In this document: positions 6,883 to 7,200 of the stretch, piece after piece
Numbering within the stretch: the first letter of the stretch is position 1
Layout of the letters: every line of letters starts with the position of its first letter
From: Bacteroidota bacterium
GTDB lineage: Bacteria; Bacteroidota; Bacteroidia; Bacteroidales; JAAYUG01
Length of the DNA: 7,200 bases
Assembly (NCBI GenBank): GCA_021812865.1
Contig: JAKAMP010000136.1
Coordinates: forward strand, 1-7,200
Reading direction: 5' to 3'
Notes under the pieces: generated by a model
The model's database searches: none
Told to the model about the DNA's origin: nothing
What the model saw: only the letters and a program-made list of their open reading frames with translations
Made by a program: the position numbers and the translations under genes

Positions 6883-7200
6883 GATTTCCCTCCGGGTAGG
6901 CTTCAATTTTTGCCTGGGATACCGATTTTTTCACTTCGCTGATGCTTTGATGCATTGACCGGTTGGAACTGTATATCTCACTGATCGCTAACGGATCTCC
7001 TTTTTCATCTCCCAGGTAATAATAAAACCCGCCTATGCCCGAAGTGGTATGATGATAACATTTAGGATTTACAGCACATTCTTTCAAATGTTCAATCGCC
7101 TCACGGCATTCTTCCCTGCTTCCATAAGACCTGAAACTGGAAAGAACCGGCTCGTCTTTTCCGGTTAACAGCACAAAGGCGTACGTTTTAAAAATGGTTG
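6869..7200 (-). CDS. DUF1508/YegP-like tandem-repeat protein, 5' end outside the window
   Basis: About 109 C-terminal residues are visible; the frame is open to the window edge, so the start is beyond 7200. A GTG at 7172-7174 could be taken for a start, but the upstream codons (IFKTYAF) continue the first repeat, so it is probably internal. Two beta-beta-alpha repeats like those of YegP (DUF1508) are present: the first runs from FKTYAFVLL through SYGSREECREAIEHLKE, the second from FYYYLGDEKG through SEIYSSNRSMHQSISEVKK. Characteristic features are an aromatic strand, a G-x(3-5)-S turn, a Y-x-S motif and a helix beginning with Ile-rich heptads. A short link containing Cys and two His (NPKCYHH) joins the repeats. 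The family's molecular role is not established; no signal peptide can be judged without the 5' end. The stop codon lies inside the last codons of the convergent peptidase gene, a 14-bp overlap. Confidence 0.75.
   Translation of the reverse strand, partial: TIFKTYAFVLLTGKDEPVLSSFRSYGSREECREAIEHLKECAVNPKCYHHTTSGIGGFYYYLGDEKGDPLAISEIYSSNRSMHQSISEVKKSVSQAKIEAYPEGNLSPF

Overview
The window looks like chromosomal DNA from a member of the Bacteroidota. The main evidence is the C-terminal type A sorting domain of a type IX secretion system (T9SS) on the glycoside hydrolase, a domain confined to that phylum and close relatives. Supporting signs are start codons without a Shine-Dalgarno sequence, AT-rich intergenic DNA around genes of moderate GC, and one promoter candidate of the TTTG / TAnnTTTG type. 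A GH3 enzyme with a PA14 insert and a secreted Tricorn-like S41 peptidase also suit this group. Genus or species cannot be told.

Layout, left to right. (1) 61-420 (+): a small single-domain CZB (chemoreceptor zinc-binding) protein in which the usual cysteine zinc ligand appears to be tyrosine. (2) 421-581: a convergent gap with a stem-loop, probably a terminator shared by both sides. (3) 582-3341 (-): a 919-residue secreted GH3 glycosidase, probably a beta-glucosidase, with signal peptide, PA14 insert, Fn3-like domain and T9SS sorting domain. (4) 3342-3594: a divergent intergenic region. Inside it, 3403-3546 (-) is a 47-codon reading frame with protein-like composition that may be a gene remnant or a small gene, and a promoter candidate for the next gene overlaps its 5' end. 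(5) 3595-6882 (+): a 1095-residue Tricorn-type S41 peptidase with signal peptide, beta-propeller repeats, PDZ region and catalytic core. (6) 6869-7200 (-): the 3' part of a gene with two DUF1508/YegP-like repeats; its 5' end lies beyond the window. Its last 14 bp overlap the end of the peptidase gene.

The genes do not form one operon: strands alternate +, -, +, -, so each is probably transcribed separately. The two large enzymes are both exported, the glycosidase to the cell surface or medium through the T9SS and the peptidase probably to the periplasm, which fits a polymer-degrading lifestyle. No SusC/SusD pair, sigma/anti-sigma regulator or transporter is visible, so the GH3 gene is not part of a visible polysaccharide utilisation locus. 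I see no mobile element, CRISPR array, tRNA or rRNA. No clearly new multi-gene system is evident; the points most worth a second look are the cysteine-less CZB protein, the intergenic reading frame and the altered active-site positions of the peptidase.
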